From Calothrix membranacea FACHB-236 (GTDB taxonomy: Bacteria; Cyanobacteriota; Cyanobacteriia; Cyanobacteriales; Nostocaceae), in NCBI RefSeq assembly GCF_014696315.1, contig NZ_JACJPX010000084.1, positions 1-34,140 on the forward strand: DNA of 34,140 nucleotides. The letters are read 5' to 3'. Positions 16,511-24,682 of this stretch are shown here, one piece after another. A program made the translations under genes and the position numbers. The notes beneath the pieces were generated by a model. The model was not told the DNA's origin, made no database searches, and saw nothing but the letters and a program-made list of their open reading frames with translations. How positions within the stretch are numbered: position 1 is the first letter of the stretch; each line of letters begins with the position of its first letter.

Positions 16511-18664
16511 TTACTCCTGGGAATCAGTATTAGGGTCAAGTCTTTTAATTTGCTTGAGTAAACGAGCGATATTTACATCAGAAATTGGGAATGCTAGGGC
16601 TGCGGCAATACGCCGGGTGCGATCGCTCGGTTCAAAAACTCCATCTGTAATAGCCGGATTTAGACCACTAGCATACAAGCGACGGGCAGCTAATCCAGTA
16701 GCTGTGTAACAATCTCCGACTGCCAATTTTCCCAGCAATGTGGGGACTGTGGGTAAGGTTAGGTCTTGAGCTTGCGTATTGCCCTGAAAAACTTTTTGTA
16801 GGGCATCTCGTTTAAGAGTGCGATGATGGACAATTGCCACCAGAGCATAGGCAGTTGGTATTGGTAAAGCGGGAAGACTTGACTTTGGACGTTCTTGGGG
16901 GAGCTTGGCTAAAGACAGTCCACGAGCAATTTCTTCAATTCGCGCATCATCAACATCACCGTGAATCCAGCGCACAATGTCATCCAGTTGGGCTTGGGGA
17001 AAAGTCCATTCTGTTTTCGACTCAGTATTGAGGTTTTCTTCTTGCTGTTTTGAATTCTGCTCAGATTCAATAGCTATTCGCCTCAACAGAGCAATCAAGT
17101 TGGTCTCTAAAGTTCCTACTTGCCAGGTGGTAATACTATCGTCATTTTCCAGCCATTCATTTCTCCCCTGTTTATTTTTCCTTACCCGTACTAATCTTTG
17201 GCGCAATCCTCTACCTACTAAAGCCAGTGCCAAACGAAATTCTGTTGATAAATCGTTACAATCTTGAATCCATTGAGAATTGAGTTCTGGGATGGGCTGC
17301 AAAAATTTGTCTTTGGTAAATCGCAGCGAACGATCTAAAGCCGCTTCCACTTCTCCCAGCGCAATCAGCACGTCAAGTAACGGCTTTTTACCTACACTCA
17401 ACTCAAAAAATGCTGTTTCTAATCTCCGGTGTGCCCGTTTCACTGAAGCTGGGGCATTGGCATCACTAACAGCGCGTTTGAAATAAGATAGCCATCCATC
17501 TAACTCCACCAGGCGGTCAACTTGGGGATTAACGATTGGCTGGAAACGTCCCAAGGGAATTGCAAAGTATGAAAGACCATTGCGAACTTGAAAGCTATAG
17601 CGAGTAAACTCATCAATTCCGCGTTGTTCTCCCTGACTGGAAATTGCTCTGGCGAAGTCTACACCATCGCGTGCTGTCCGCCCGCCAACTTTAGCCCGTC
17701 CTTCATTGAATAACAGTTCCAATTCCTTTAACCCTGTTGGTGCTGACCACAGGGGTGTCCACAGTTCGGCTCTGGCTTCATCGCCATCCGCAGCACTGCC
17801 ATATCCTATATTTGAAGGGCGAACCGTGAATGGATAGGCGAAGTCTGCTGATTCTGATTGCTCGTAGCGACGAGTTGCACCACTAGTAAACAGCATGATG
17901 CCTTCTAGCATGAGTACATAGTCCCAAGGATTGACTCTAGAGTCGGCATCATAGCCTGGTGCAGCGTTGGCACCACCAGCGGCGATCGGATTGAACTGCC
18001 CAATTTTGCCTGCAAAAGATAGTCCAGGCACAGTGGCATCAAACAAAGAAGCTTGTAGCAGTAACTTTGCATTCTCCTTTGGTGCCCCTGATTGAAAATC
18101 GAGTAGCTCCTGTAATTGCTGCATGAAAGTACGGCTGAACTCAAAATTACCGTCATTTCCGCCTGTGCCAGTTAAAGGTGGAAATTTTAGTTCAGAAGAA
18201 TTAATCAGTGTACAAGTATCTAACCACTTCACAGCTTTGTCTGGGAGATTATTCCGCAGTTTGGTTAGCAGCTTCTTCTTTTCGTCTTTGTCCTTGGGTT
18301 GGGCAGTTAGCTGGAGATCATCTACCTGCTTTTGGGCGCTATGAACAGTTTCCCGGTAGTCTGCCAAGCGCTTGGTTTGCGAGTTGAGGATAGCTTCGAT
18401 TGTTTTCTTATTATCTTTGGGGTAAAAACCAGTGCTACCATTCCAAGGTGCAACTAATGGAGTCGGTTGGTAATCCTGCAAAAAAAACTGTAATAGCTCA
18501 TCCTGAGATAAGTTAGCAATTAATGCAAAGGAATTGTTACGCCAGCAACCTTTAGCTGTAGGGTCTTTCTTTTGCTCAACCACCAATCGCAATACACCCA
18601 ATGCTTTTAGGTAGTTGGATAAGGGTTCTGCCGTACAACCAGGCAAGAGAATAATTTCAGGCAT
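16511..18664 (-). CDS. csx17: Csx17, type I-G Cas8 large subunit
   Basis: 717 residues, as expected for Csx17 (Cas8u2). Starts MPEIILLPGCTAEPLSNYLKALGVLRLV, a signature Csx17 N-terminus, preceded by GAGGAG. Further family-like blocks are APWNGSTGFYPKD, ANAAPGYDADSRVNPWDYVLMLEG, GGRTARDGVDFARAI and FIPLGRF-type stretches (SYFAIPLGRFQP). In Cascade the large subunit recognises the PAM and recruits Cas3. It overlaps cas3 by 8 bp and abuts csb1, so the four genes form one transcript. Confidence 0.92.
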   Translation of the reverse strand: MPEIILLPGCTAEPLSNYLKALGVLRLVVEQKKDPTAKGCWRNNSFALIANLSQDELLQFFLQDYQPTPLVAPWNGSTGFYPKDNKKTIEAILNSQTKRLADYRETVHSAQKQVDDLQLTAQPKDKDEKKKLLTKLRNNLPDKAVKWLDTCTLINSSELKFPPLTGTGGNDGNFEFSRTFMQQLQELLDFQSGAPKENAKLLLQASLFDATVPGLSFAGKIGQFNPIAAGGANAAPGYDADSRVNPWDYVLMLEGIMLFTSGATRRYEQSESADFAYPFTVRPSNIGYGSAADGDEARAELWTPLWSAPTGLKELELLFNEGRAKVGGRTARDGVDFARAISSQGEQRGIDEFTRYSFQVRNGLSYFAIPLGRFQPIVNPQVDRLVELDGWLSYFKRAVSDANAPASVKRAHRRLETAFFELSVGKKPLLDVLIALGEVEAALDRSLRFTKDKFLQPIPELNSQWIQDCNDLSTEFRLALALVGRGLRQRLVRVRKNKQGRNEWLENDDSITTWQVGTLETNLIALLRRIAIESEQNSKQQEENLNTESKTEWTFPQAQLDDIVRWIHGDVDDARIEEIARGLSLAKLPQERPKSSLPALPIPTAYALVAIVHHRTLKRDALQKVFQGNTQAQDLTLPTVPTLLGKLAVGDCYTATGLAARRLYASGLNPAITDGVFEPSDRTRRIAAALAFPISDVNIARLLKQIKRLDPNTDSQE

Positions 18665-21032
18665 CAGTTCTCCTCAAAATGTCAGGAGCATATCTAGCAG
18701 AAGCACACCAGTCAGCAACACGAATAATGGTTTCTAAGAAAGCCAGTTTAAAAGGCCCATATTCTTCTAAAAGTGCGATCGCCTGTGCTGCCCAAGATTC
18801 TCCAGATTGATGCTCTCCCATGAACATGCAAGCTAAAGATAATTTTTGCGCTTCTATCTCGACACCATTACCCAAATTAACCGCAGGGAAATCATCACCA
18901 TCCCAAACTCCCAGTGCATACTTTCTGTTTGGTTCTGGTGGCTGGAACTCTTGGGGACGTGGTTGGATACTCAAGCGTATCTTGCCGTGATGTGCTGCAA
19001 CTAAATAAGTTAACAGAAAAGGCTCTCCTTGCTGTAATGCCACCAAGGCACTCACTAACTCGTGGCGAAAACCTCGACGTTCCCGTTTCATTTGGGATTT
19101 ATCGCCAGATTTTGCCCAATATTGCTCACCAATTAGATCGGGACGTGTACGAGTCAGCATTTCTTGAAAAACTTCATGGGCTTTGCCCAAATCATGCCAC
19201 TGTCCTGCCCTTTCTAGTAAATCTGTTGCCAGGCCATACTCTGAAAAGCTCTGGCAAAGTCGTCGGACTTCATTTGCAACATCCTGTGAGTGATCCACCA
19301 GGGTGATATACATCCCCGGCAGATTGGTAAGTGAATCTCCATCATCCCGATCTGCCTCAATTACCTCTGCTTTCACTTCTTCTGGCAGATCCTTAGGGTC
19401 TCCAGTAAAACCCAAAGTCACAGAATAGCCACCATCCAAGCAATTTAATAGTAAGGACATTCCTGGATAAAGGCTTGTAGCTCTTACCCATTTGCCTTGT
19501 AGTCCATCCCAAACCCAAGGGTAACGTTGCTGTTTTTTTAGATTGTCCAGCAATTTTTTGGCTTGATAAATACTTACCCGGCAGAGTTCTTTTTGTAATA
19601 AAGCACCACTTGCGACTTCAAGCTGGTTGTCCTCCCAATTCCGCCAAGCGATCGCTACATCTGTATCATCAGTTTCCCGAATAAATGAGGAAACATCTAT
19701 ATCATGACCAGCCAAGTCTGTTGAAGTATCGAACAGTTGCAATAAATCATGTTTGCGAGGAATTAGACCATCAACTTCCAGCAATTTTGCTTTAATGCTT
19801 GCCAAAGATTTGGGGCCAACATCCTCTAAAGTCATCAAAAATTCTCGCGCTTCTACCAACTGTTCATTTTCATAAGGACTGACAAATTCTTTCTTTTTTA
19901 AATCAATATCAACCCAGTACACTGTGGCACTATCCGAACATTCTCCGTAACGGTTACATCTACCCATTCTTTGCACCAGAGATGACCAAGGAGCTAATTC
20001 TGTAAACAGAATTTGTGCTGAAATATCTATGCCTGCTTCAATAGCTTGAGTAGCAACGAGAATACCGCAAACAAACCCATGTAATTTGTTATTCAGTTCC
20101 TGACGTTCCTGCCCTCGAAAACGCGAATGAATTAGTAACAGAGGGTCTTCAACTAGCTTCTGTTTCTCTAACTCTTGATAAACCGCTTGGGCACGACTGA
20201 CTCGATTGCAAATCACCAATGTCAAAGTGCCAGTTTTATGGACTTGGACTACTTCTTGAGCCAATATTTTGGCATAGTCTTTTTCATTGCTAGCTAGTAC
20301 TGTTTGGGCTTTAACTAGTTTCTTATTAGCTTCTATTCGCTGTTGTAAAACTGGGTGAGATTTATCTGCTGCGGTTAATTTGTGAACTTTACTAAGGTCA
20401 GGCTGGTAGTTTACGGTTTGTAATAACTCTGGGTCAAGAGTAGCGCTCATCCACAAGGACTTAGCTATTCCATAAGTCTGAAAATCTTCTCGAAACCCCT
20501 GGAGTTGTGCTGTAGTTCTTAGCCCCGCTCCCATCAGCTGCACTTCATCCATTACCCAAAGGCAGTCATTATTCAGTAATGCAAAATGGACAGGCCAACG
20601 GTAACGGCTCATGCCATAGCCCCGGTTGAGAGCGCGGCTGAGTAGCTGGTCTTGAGTGCCAATGAGGATGCAATCTTTCTCTAGATAGCTATCCCAGCGC
20701 TGACTAACGGCTCCTCCCATCAGTAAATGCAGCTCTACTTCATCAGTTAAGCCAGCTTTTTGTCGCCACTTCTCAATCTCTGCATGGGTTTGCTCAACTA
20801 AGGTTCGCATCGGTAAACAGTAAACTAGTCGTCTTGGAGTTTTCTGACGAATTAGGTTGTCTGAATGCAATCTTCGCCGCCAAAGCCAAGCTAAGACAAC
20901 TGCTGCTGTTTTACCTGCACCTGTAATAACATCCAACAAAATGGGGAACTCTGATTCTGTAGCAAGGCGTTCTTGATAAGGAAAAGGTTGCTTACCAGTC
21001 AGCCTGACAAACCAATCAGTAAAATTAGTCAT
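18657..21032 (-). CDS. cas3: Cas3 helicase-nuclease, type I-G (helicase then HD)
   Basis: 791 residues. Helicase motifs: Q-motif-like PFPYQ, Walker A TGAGKT (37-42), DEVQ (162-165), SAT (196-198), motif VI QRMGRCNR (354-361). The HD nuclease domain lies at the C-terminus, the reversed order characteristic of type I-G/I-U Cas3: H581, the H613-D614 pair in AGQWHDLGKAH, H657 (RHELV), H681-H682 (AAHHGK) and a late Asp in IRVADWCAS. All catalytic residues seem intact, so the effector should degrade targets. First gene of the cas operon; ATG at 21032 with GGGAA upstream. cas1, cas2 and cas4 are absent on either side. Confidence 0.96.
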   Translation of the reverse strand: MTNFTDWFVRLTGKQPFPYQERLATESEFPILLDVITGAGKTAAVVLAWLWRRRLHSDNLIRQKTPRRLVYCLPMRTLVEQTHAEIEKWRQKAGLTDEVELHLLMGGAVSQRWDSYLEKDCILIGTQDQLLSRALNRGYGMSRYRWPVHFALLNNDCLWVMDEVQLMGAGLRTTAQLQGFREDFQTYGIAKSLWMSATLDPELLQTVNYQPDLSKVHKLTAADKSHPVLQQRIEANKKLVKAQTVLASNEKDYAKILAQEVVQVHKTGTLTLVICNRVSRAQAVYQELEKQKLVEDPLLLIHSRFRGQERQELNNKLHGFVCGILVATQAIEAGIDISAQILFTELAPWSSLVQRMGRCNRYGECSDSATVYWVDIDLKKKEFVSPYENEQLVEAREFLMTLEDVGPKSLASIKAKLLEVDGLIPRKHDLLQLFDTSTDLAGHDIDVSSFIRETDDTDVAIAWRNWEDNQLEVASGALLQKELCRVSIYQAKKLLDNLKKQQRYPWVWDGLQGKWVRATSLYPGMSLLLNCLDGGYSVTLGFTGDPKDLPEEVKAEVIEADRDDGDSLTNLPGMYITLVDHSQDVANEVRRLCQSFSEYGLATDLLERAGQWHDLGKAHEVFQEMLTRTRPDLIGEQYWAKSGDKSQMKRERRGFRHELVSALVALQQGEPFLLTYLVAAHHGKIRLSIQPRPQEFQPPEPNRKYALGVWDGDDFPAVNLGNGVEIEAQKLSLACMFMGEHQSGESWAAQAIALLEEYGPFKLAFLETIIRVADWCASARYAPDILRRTDA

Positions 21033-21607
21033 AGAAGTGTTCCCGATATTGTTCTACTCATTTGAGCAAACTGTGCTTCTCTCCAATTTCTTCTCGTAAT
21101 AAATCTTACTCAGCCAAAGCTCGCTTGCCCGTGACTTAGATCATCTACAGAGGTTTTTGAGTGTTGGGAGCGATCGCTCCCTTGCCAGCCGGAAGCAAGG
21201 TCGCCAAGCACCTGAGTACAAAAAAGCCAAGAAGCACATAGATGGTTTTATCGAGGAAATATTGAGATAGTTTCTGGATATCCAGAAAAAGCAAATAGCT
21301 CTTGCTTGCGCCATTGGAATTTTTGGCGATCGCCAAGATAGATGTTAATCAATACTACTCAATTAATAATGATGAAATTACTTATATCCGGGGCGTTTTT
21401 AAGAAAAAAAAGTAAGCAATAGAATTTCTTACTAGCAAGTAGCTAGATTTATCAAGGCTCTAGCTAGGTGCGACTGCCTAACTTCCTTGCGCGGTCGGGG
21501 CTTCAAAAGATTACTTAAAATGTATTTTATCCAAATTAGTATGCTAGTTCTGTGAGAAGCCAGCTATCTTTAATAAGAAATATTTCAGTTCCCGAAGATA
21601 TACAGCA
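21033..21607. promoter_or_regulatory. Divergent intergenic region before cas3 and the SUKH gene
   Basis: 575 bp without a supported gene. It holds a cas-operon promoter that I cannot locate confidently, HIP1 copies, dispersed repeat copy D at 21271-21334, and an AT-rich stretch from 21335. Small frames here read across the repeat and are not convincing. Confidence 0.4.
21271..21334 (+). repeat. Dispersed 60-bp repeat, copy D
   Basis: Perfect palindrome TTTCTGGATATCCAGAAA (21271-21288), then CAAATAGCTCTTG and a terminal GGCGATCGCC (21325-21334). It closely matches copy A at 767 in the CTCTTG and HIP1 portions. Confidence 0.7.
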
Positions 21608-22249
21608 ATGTCAAATTTGACTGAAGCACTTGAAAGAATAAGAGTAGCGCGTGGTTGGCGTTTCACTGAACCGGGTATGAGTGCAGAAGAAATCGAAAGC
21701 AGACTTAGTTTTTTCCCGTTTTCGTTATCTAATGAGGCTTATCAATTCTATCAATGGGCTGGTGCGCCTAGAGGTGATCGTTTTCCTGATGATTGGGATG
21801 GGCCTTATAACAATAATTCAACATATAATTGTGCATTAGAGAGTTTGTTAGAAAGAGCAGACGATTTGATTCATTTTTTATCAATAGAAGAAGCTGAAAA
21901 ATTTTATTTTCCAGACGACATATATGAGCCAAAATGTCTTCCCTTCGTTTCTTATGAGAACGGTCTTTTAGTAATTGCTGGCTCAGATACACAGGTTGAG
22001 ATTTCCCCTGTGTTACAACGAGAAGGCAGACGCGATAGATTGTGGTTTCCAAGTTTGACAAACATGATGTTAGCGATCGCAGAATCTTTGGAAACAGTTG
22101 GGACAATCTTACCAGAGTTATATAGATGTTATGATGATGAAGAATATGGAACAGATGAATATGACGAAAAAATTCGTCAAAAATGTAAAGTAGTGCAAGC
22201 TATCGCTAAAAAGTATGGTTCTCCCAAAGGAGCAATTCTTACTAATTAA
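21608..22249 (+). CDS. SMI1/KNR4 (SUKH)-like protein
   Basis: 213 residues. The N-terminal helix is followed by FPFSLSNEAYQFYQWAGAPRG, resembling the SUKH pattern of a helix leading to a W/Y-rich turn, and later by LPFVSYENGLLVIAGSDTQ, like the central strand pair with a conserved Gly-x-D element. The C-terminus is acidic and helical. SUKH proteins often serve as immunity proteins against toxins or bind partners through a shallow groove. No toxin gene is adjacent, so a lone immunity or regulatory role is speculative. Confidence 0.55.
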   Translation: MSNLTEALERIRVARGWRFTEPGMSAEEIESRLSFFPFSLSNEAYQFYQWAGAPRGDRFPDDWDGPYNNNSTYNCALESLLERADDLIHFLSIEEAEKFYFPDDIYEPKCLPFVSYENGLLVIAGSDTQVEISPVLQREGRRDRLWFPSLTNMMLAIAESLETVGTILPELYRCYDDEEYGTDEYDEKIRQKCKVVQAIAKKYGSPKGAILTN

Positions 22250-22271
22250 TTGCCTTCATAAAACAGCACAA

Positions 22272-22285
22272 ATGTGATATCACAT
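22272..22285. promoter_or_regulatory. Perfect 14-bp palindrome
   Basis: ATGTGATATCACAT lies 23 bp after the SUKH gene stop and 117 bp before the pentapeptide gene. It resembles a CRP-type TGTGA/TCACA site but with only 2 bp between half-sites instead of 6, so CRP-family binding is unlikely without distortion. Operator role inferred. Confidence 0.35.
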
Positions 22286-22320
22286 ATCTCTAAAAACATG
22301 ATGAGTAGCGTAATCGCGTT

Positions 22321-22359
22321 CTTGGATGTCGTGTAATGAGGGAATTACGACATTCAAGG
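22321..22359. other. Strong imperfect stem-loop
   Basis: CTTGGATGTCGTGTAAT pairs with ATTACGACATTCAAG with one mismatch and a two-base bulge, loop GAGGGA. It lies in the 5' region of the pentapeptide gene. No T run follows, so an RNA regulatory or stabilising structure is more likely than a terminator. Confidence 0.45.
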
Positions 22360-22401
22360 CGAGTTTCAAAGGTTAGTATTAATTGATTTAGATACACGGG
22401 T

Positions 22402-22860
22402 ATGAACAAAGAAGAACTTTTAAAACGCTATGCTGCTGGAGAAAGAGACTTTAGCGGAATTGATTTGAGTGGAGTCAAGCTTGTACGTGCTAGCCTGAGC
22501 GAAATTCAACTAAGTAATGCAAATCTGAGTGGAGCTAACTTTCTGTGCGCTGATTTAGAAAATTCTGACTTAAGTAAAGCTAATTTGAGTGGGGCTATCT
22601 TAGATTCTGCCAAGTTGGACAACGCTGATTTGAGTGGGGCTAACTTGAGAGGCGCAAAATTGTCCGAAAGCACTCTGAACGGAGCCGACTTGACTGAAGC
22701 TGATTTGAGTGGGGCTAACTTTATCCAAGCTTCTCTTGTCAATGCTAATTTGACTGGAGCTATATTGGAAGATACTGATTTTGGTCTAGCTTCACTCGAT
22801 GGAATTGATTGGTCTGGGGTAGATTTTAGTAGGGTTAAAAAGGATATCTTTCCCTACTGA
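22402..22860 (+). CDS. Pentapeptide-repeat protein
   Basis: 152 residues. After a 20-residue N-terminal helix (KEELLKRYAAGERDFSG) nearly the whole protein is A(D/N)LSGA-type pentapeptides (e.g. ANLSGANFLCADLENSDLSKANLSGA), forming a right-handed quadrilateral beta-helix of about 22-24 coils. It has no other domain, membrane segment or signal peptide. Such proteins are common in cyanobacteria with mostly unknown targets; some mimic DNA and protect gyrase, but nothing here points to that specifically. Confidence 0.9.
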   Translation: MNKEELLKRYAAGERDFSGIDLSGVKLVRASLSEIQLSNANLSGANFLCADLENSDLSKANLSGAILDSAKLDNADLSGANLRGAKLSESTLNGADLTEADLSGANFIQASLVNANLTGAILEDTDFGLASLDGIDWSGVDFSRVKKDIFPY

Positions 22861-23168
22861 TGTAATTTTAATTATAACTACATTTATAAGGTAGTTATTT
22901 TCTAAATCTCTTGCTCTTGATGAAAGATAATCTTTAAACAATGCTGATTAGAAGTTTATTAAATATAATTAATTGCCAATTAAGAAATAAATTAAGAAAA
23001 AATTGTTTTAACTTAGCTTAAAAGCTTTATTAGTCAAGGTTTGAAGTAGGTACGACCACGCACCTTGATTGCTCGGTCGAAGTTAGCGCGATCGCAATTT
23101 TCTCCCCCTGCTACCCCTGCCCCCCCAGCTTGCTTGGCTCGACCGAGCAAGAACAGTGCGCGACATTG

Positions 23169-23257
23169 GCTTTCAAAACCATTGTTCTGGCGCGGCTTGT
23201 GCCAACTAAAGTAAGAAATTCAGTCAAAGCGTTTCTTACTTTGTGGTTTTAGAAAGC
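23169..23257. other. Nested stem-loop
   Basis: Inner arms AAAGTAAGAAA (23208-23218) and TTTCTTACTTT (23232-23242), 11 of 11 paired. Outer arms GCTTTCAAAACCA (23169-23181) and TGGTTTTAGAAAGC (23244-23257), pairing with a single bulge. The architecture resembles a structured RNA or protein-binding site; no family recognised. Confidence 0.4.
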
Positions 23258-23280
23258 ATTTTTTCCTCTACTCTTTGGCG

Positions 23281-23432
23281 GCGATCGCCTGGCAATCATC
23301 CTGTTGTCTTACAAAATCTTACAAATCAGTCAAAATTTTTGAGTCTGCTTGTCTGATTGATTCAGGACTTTTGGTTTGTAAGACATCACGCTCTAAGCGG
23401 CTGAGAGGGAGCAGCACGAGATTAGCGATCGC
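23281..23432. repeat. Duplicated non-coding module, copy 1
   Basis: Bounded by HIP1 octamers at both ends. Contains TGTCTTACAAA (23305-23315) and its reverse complement (23375-23385), then GGCTGAGAGGGAGCAGCACG. Copy 2 at 28956-29074 keeps the ends and the inverted repeat but has a shorter centre. Confidence 0.6.
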
Positions 23433-23468
23433 TTTTTAGGCATCCAGGCGATCGCTCCAATTCCAATT

Positions 23469-23792
23469 TCAACTTGCGGCAGTTTCATCTGCGGCATTAC
23501 TAGCAAGAGGTTTCTCTTCCTTCTTTTTTTTCTCAAAGATTTGTACTCCAGCTTCAACAACTTCAAACCCGTTGTCTGTTCGCACACCAAGTTTGCCTGA
23601 TACTGCCCCAGCCCAGTCTGCAAACTCCGAAGCATTAGCTTCTGCTTTGCGCCAGCTTTTGGCATTCAGTAGAGCAGTGAAGATAATGCCGTTCTGATCG
23701 GTAAGTTCGATTTCGACTTTTTTGTTTGGTGCTGGTTTGGCTATTGGCAGTGAGCCACTAAATTTAATTGTGATTTCGCTTCTCGCTTCCAT
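23469..23792 (-). CDS. FinO-like fertility-inhibition family protein (cyanobacterial annotation)
   Basis: 107 residues. The layout EITIKFSGSLP near the N-terminus, AKSWRKAEANASEFADWAGAVSGKLG in the middle and NGFEVVEAGVQIFEKKKKEE near the end matches, from memory, small cyanobacterial plasmid proteins annotated as fertility inhibition FinO-like. The tail is Ala/Glu rich and probably disordered. True FinO/ProQ proteins bind RNA stem-loops and control plasmid transfer; I cannot confirm that fold here. It lies within a cluster of strong hairpins, which fits an RNA partner but proves nothing. ATG at 23792. Confidence 0.55.
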   Translation of the reverse strand: MEARSEITIKFSGSLPIAKPAPNKKVEIELTDQNGIIFTALLNAKSWRKAEANASEFADWAGAVSGKLGVRTDNGFEVVEAGVQIFEKKKKEEKPLASNAADETAAS

Positions 23793-23893
23793 CGCACACC
23801 CGCAATCAGAAAATTGTGTTTTCCGTCCCTGATTGTATCAAGCTTGATGTTGACCGCCTTCAATAGTTTTGGGAATCTTTTTAGCCAAAAAAA

Positions 23894-23955
23894 TTCTGGA
23901 CATCCAGAGAAAACAAATAACTCCAAGTGCGCTATTAATCTCAATGGCGATCGCC
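23894..23955 (+). repeat. Dispersed 60-bp repeat, copy E
   Basis: TTCTGGACATCCAGAG (23894-23909), then CAAATAACTCCAAG, GCTATTAATCTC and GGCGATCGCC (23946-23955). Closest to copy F at 28887, which shares the TATTAATCTC portion. Confidence 0.7.
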
Positions 23956-23997
23956 TTAATGTTGCGATCGCTCTGCCAAGAGGCTGCAACAAATCAC

Positions 23998-24047
23998 TTT
24001 CTTCACAAGTCAGACAATTTACTAAGATTGTCTTACTCGTGAAGAAA
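23998..24047. other. Long hairpin with 21-bp arms
   Basis: TTTCTTCACAAGTCAGACAAT (23998-24018) pairs with 24027-24047 at 19 of 21 positions around an 8-base loop. It is followed by GTCTTACAT, the motif of the duplicated modules. It lies upstream of the FinO-like gene on the opposite strand and 230 bp before the VOC gene. Candidate structured RNA or recombination site. Confidence 0.5.
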
Positions 24048-24236
24048 AGTCTTACATAGCGGTAGAAGATGACCTATCTGCCCTTGTATAGTAATGAAGA
24101 AATTTTAGAAGCTTTGAGATAACTGAAAGTAACTATCCAACTTTTGGTAGTTGTTCTATCCAAACTGAAGAGATTACATCAACTCGTTTATCACTGTTTC
24201 AGTAACGCTTGTTTTGCTGTACCATAGCTAATTACT

Positions 24237-24260
24237 TAATGCAGTAATGCAGTAATGCAG
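24237..24260. repeat. Iteron cluster 1, TAATGCAG x3
   Basis: Three head-to-tail 8-bp units TAATGCAG followed by TAATTAAT, ending 17 bp before the VOC gene start. The same unit recurs at 24654-24681 and 25681-25708, flanking the partition genes. Confidence 0.75.
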
Positions 24261-24277
24261 TAATTAATCGAAAAAAA

Positions 24278-24643
24278 ATGTCTCAGCCTGAGCTAAGTTT
24301 GGTGGTTTTGAGAACTGCCGATGTCCTAAAAACGCTGTTATTTTACAAAGCCTTTGGGCTGGAGTTCGAGCAAGAATGTCACGGTCAGGGGGTGATTCAC
24401 TATGCTTGTACGTTGGGTACAATTACAATCGAAATTTATCCAGGATTTGATGGGTCTGCACAATCGCCAGTACAAAGTGGTGCAACGATGCTGGGGTTTA
24501 AAGTCGCCAACATTGATGCTGTACTTACTAAACTTCAAGAAATTGGAAATACCGTACTACCAACTAGAGAGTCAACCTCGCTCTTTCGTCGGGTAGTGTT
24601 AAATGACCCCGATGGTCGTAAGGTTGAGCTTACAGAATTATGA
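24278..24643 (+). CDS. VOC/glyoxalase-fold protein
   Basis: 121 residues. The halves match the beta-alpha-beta-beta-beta pairs of the vicinal oxygen chelate superfamily: LSLVVLRTADVLKTLLFYKAFGLEFEQE at the start and a second module GFKVANIDAVLTKLQEIG...VVLNDPDGRKVELTEL. The usual metal-ligand positions are only partly conserved: the first-strand His/Glu is absent, and a terminal Glu lies in RKVELTEL. Catalysis is therefore uncertain; a binding or resistance role is possible. The gene sits between iteron clusters 1 and 2, directly before parA, so it probably shares partition-locus control. Confidence 0.75.
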   Translation: MSQPELSLVVLRTADVLKTLLFYKAFGLEFEQECHGQGVIHYACTLGTITIEIYPGFDGSAQSPVQSGATMLGFKVANIDAVLTKLQEIGNTVLPTRESTSLFRRVVLNDPDGRKVELTEL

Positions 24644-24653
24644 GACTTTTTAT

Positions 24654-24681
24654 TAATGCAGTAATGCAGTAAGTAATGCAG
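24654..24681. repeat. Iteron cluster 2 at the parA start
   Basis: TAATGCAG at 24654, 24662 and 24674 (first bases), the last pair separated by TAAG. The last unit ends one base before the parA ATG at 24683, occupying the place of a Shine-Dalgarno sequence. Binding here would directly repress parA, typical of partition operators. Confidence 0.75.
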
Positions 24682-24682
24682 T

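Larger units (their letters stand above)
22861..23468. other. Structured intergenic tract
   Basis: About 600 bp without a supported gene. It contains a long-range inverted repeat (TTGCTCGGTCGA at 23069-23080, reverse complement at 23139-23150), a nested hairpin (23169-23257) and copy 1 of a duplicated module (23281-23432). The segment from 22861 to 23040 is very AT rich with no feature I recognise. Confidence 0.5.

Noticed and set aside
22272-22285. CRP-type binding site
   Set aside because: Half-sites TGTGA and TCACA are separated by 2 bp rather than the 6 bp needed; retained only as an unassigned palindrome.
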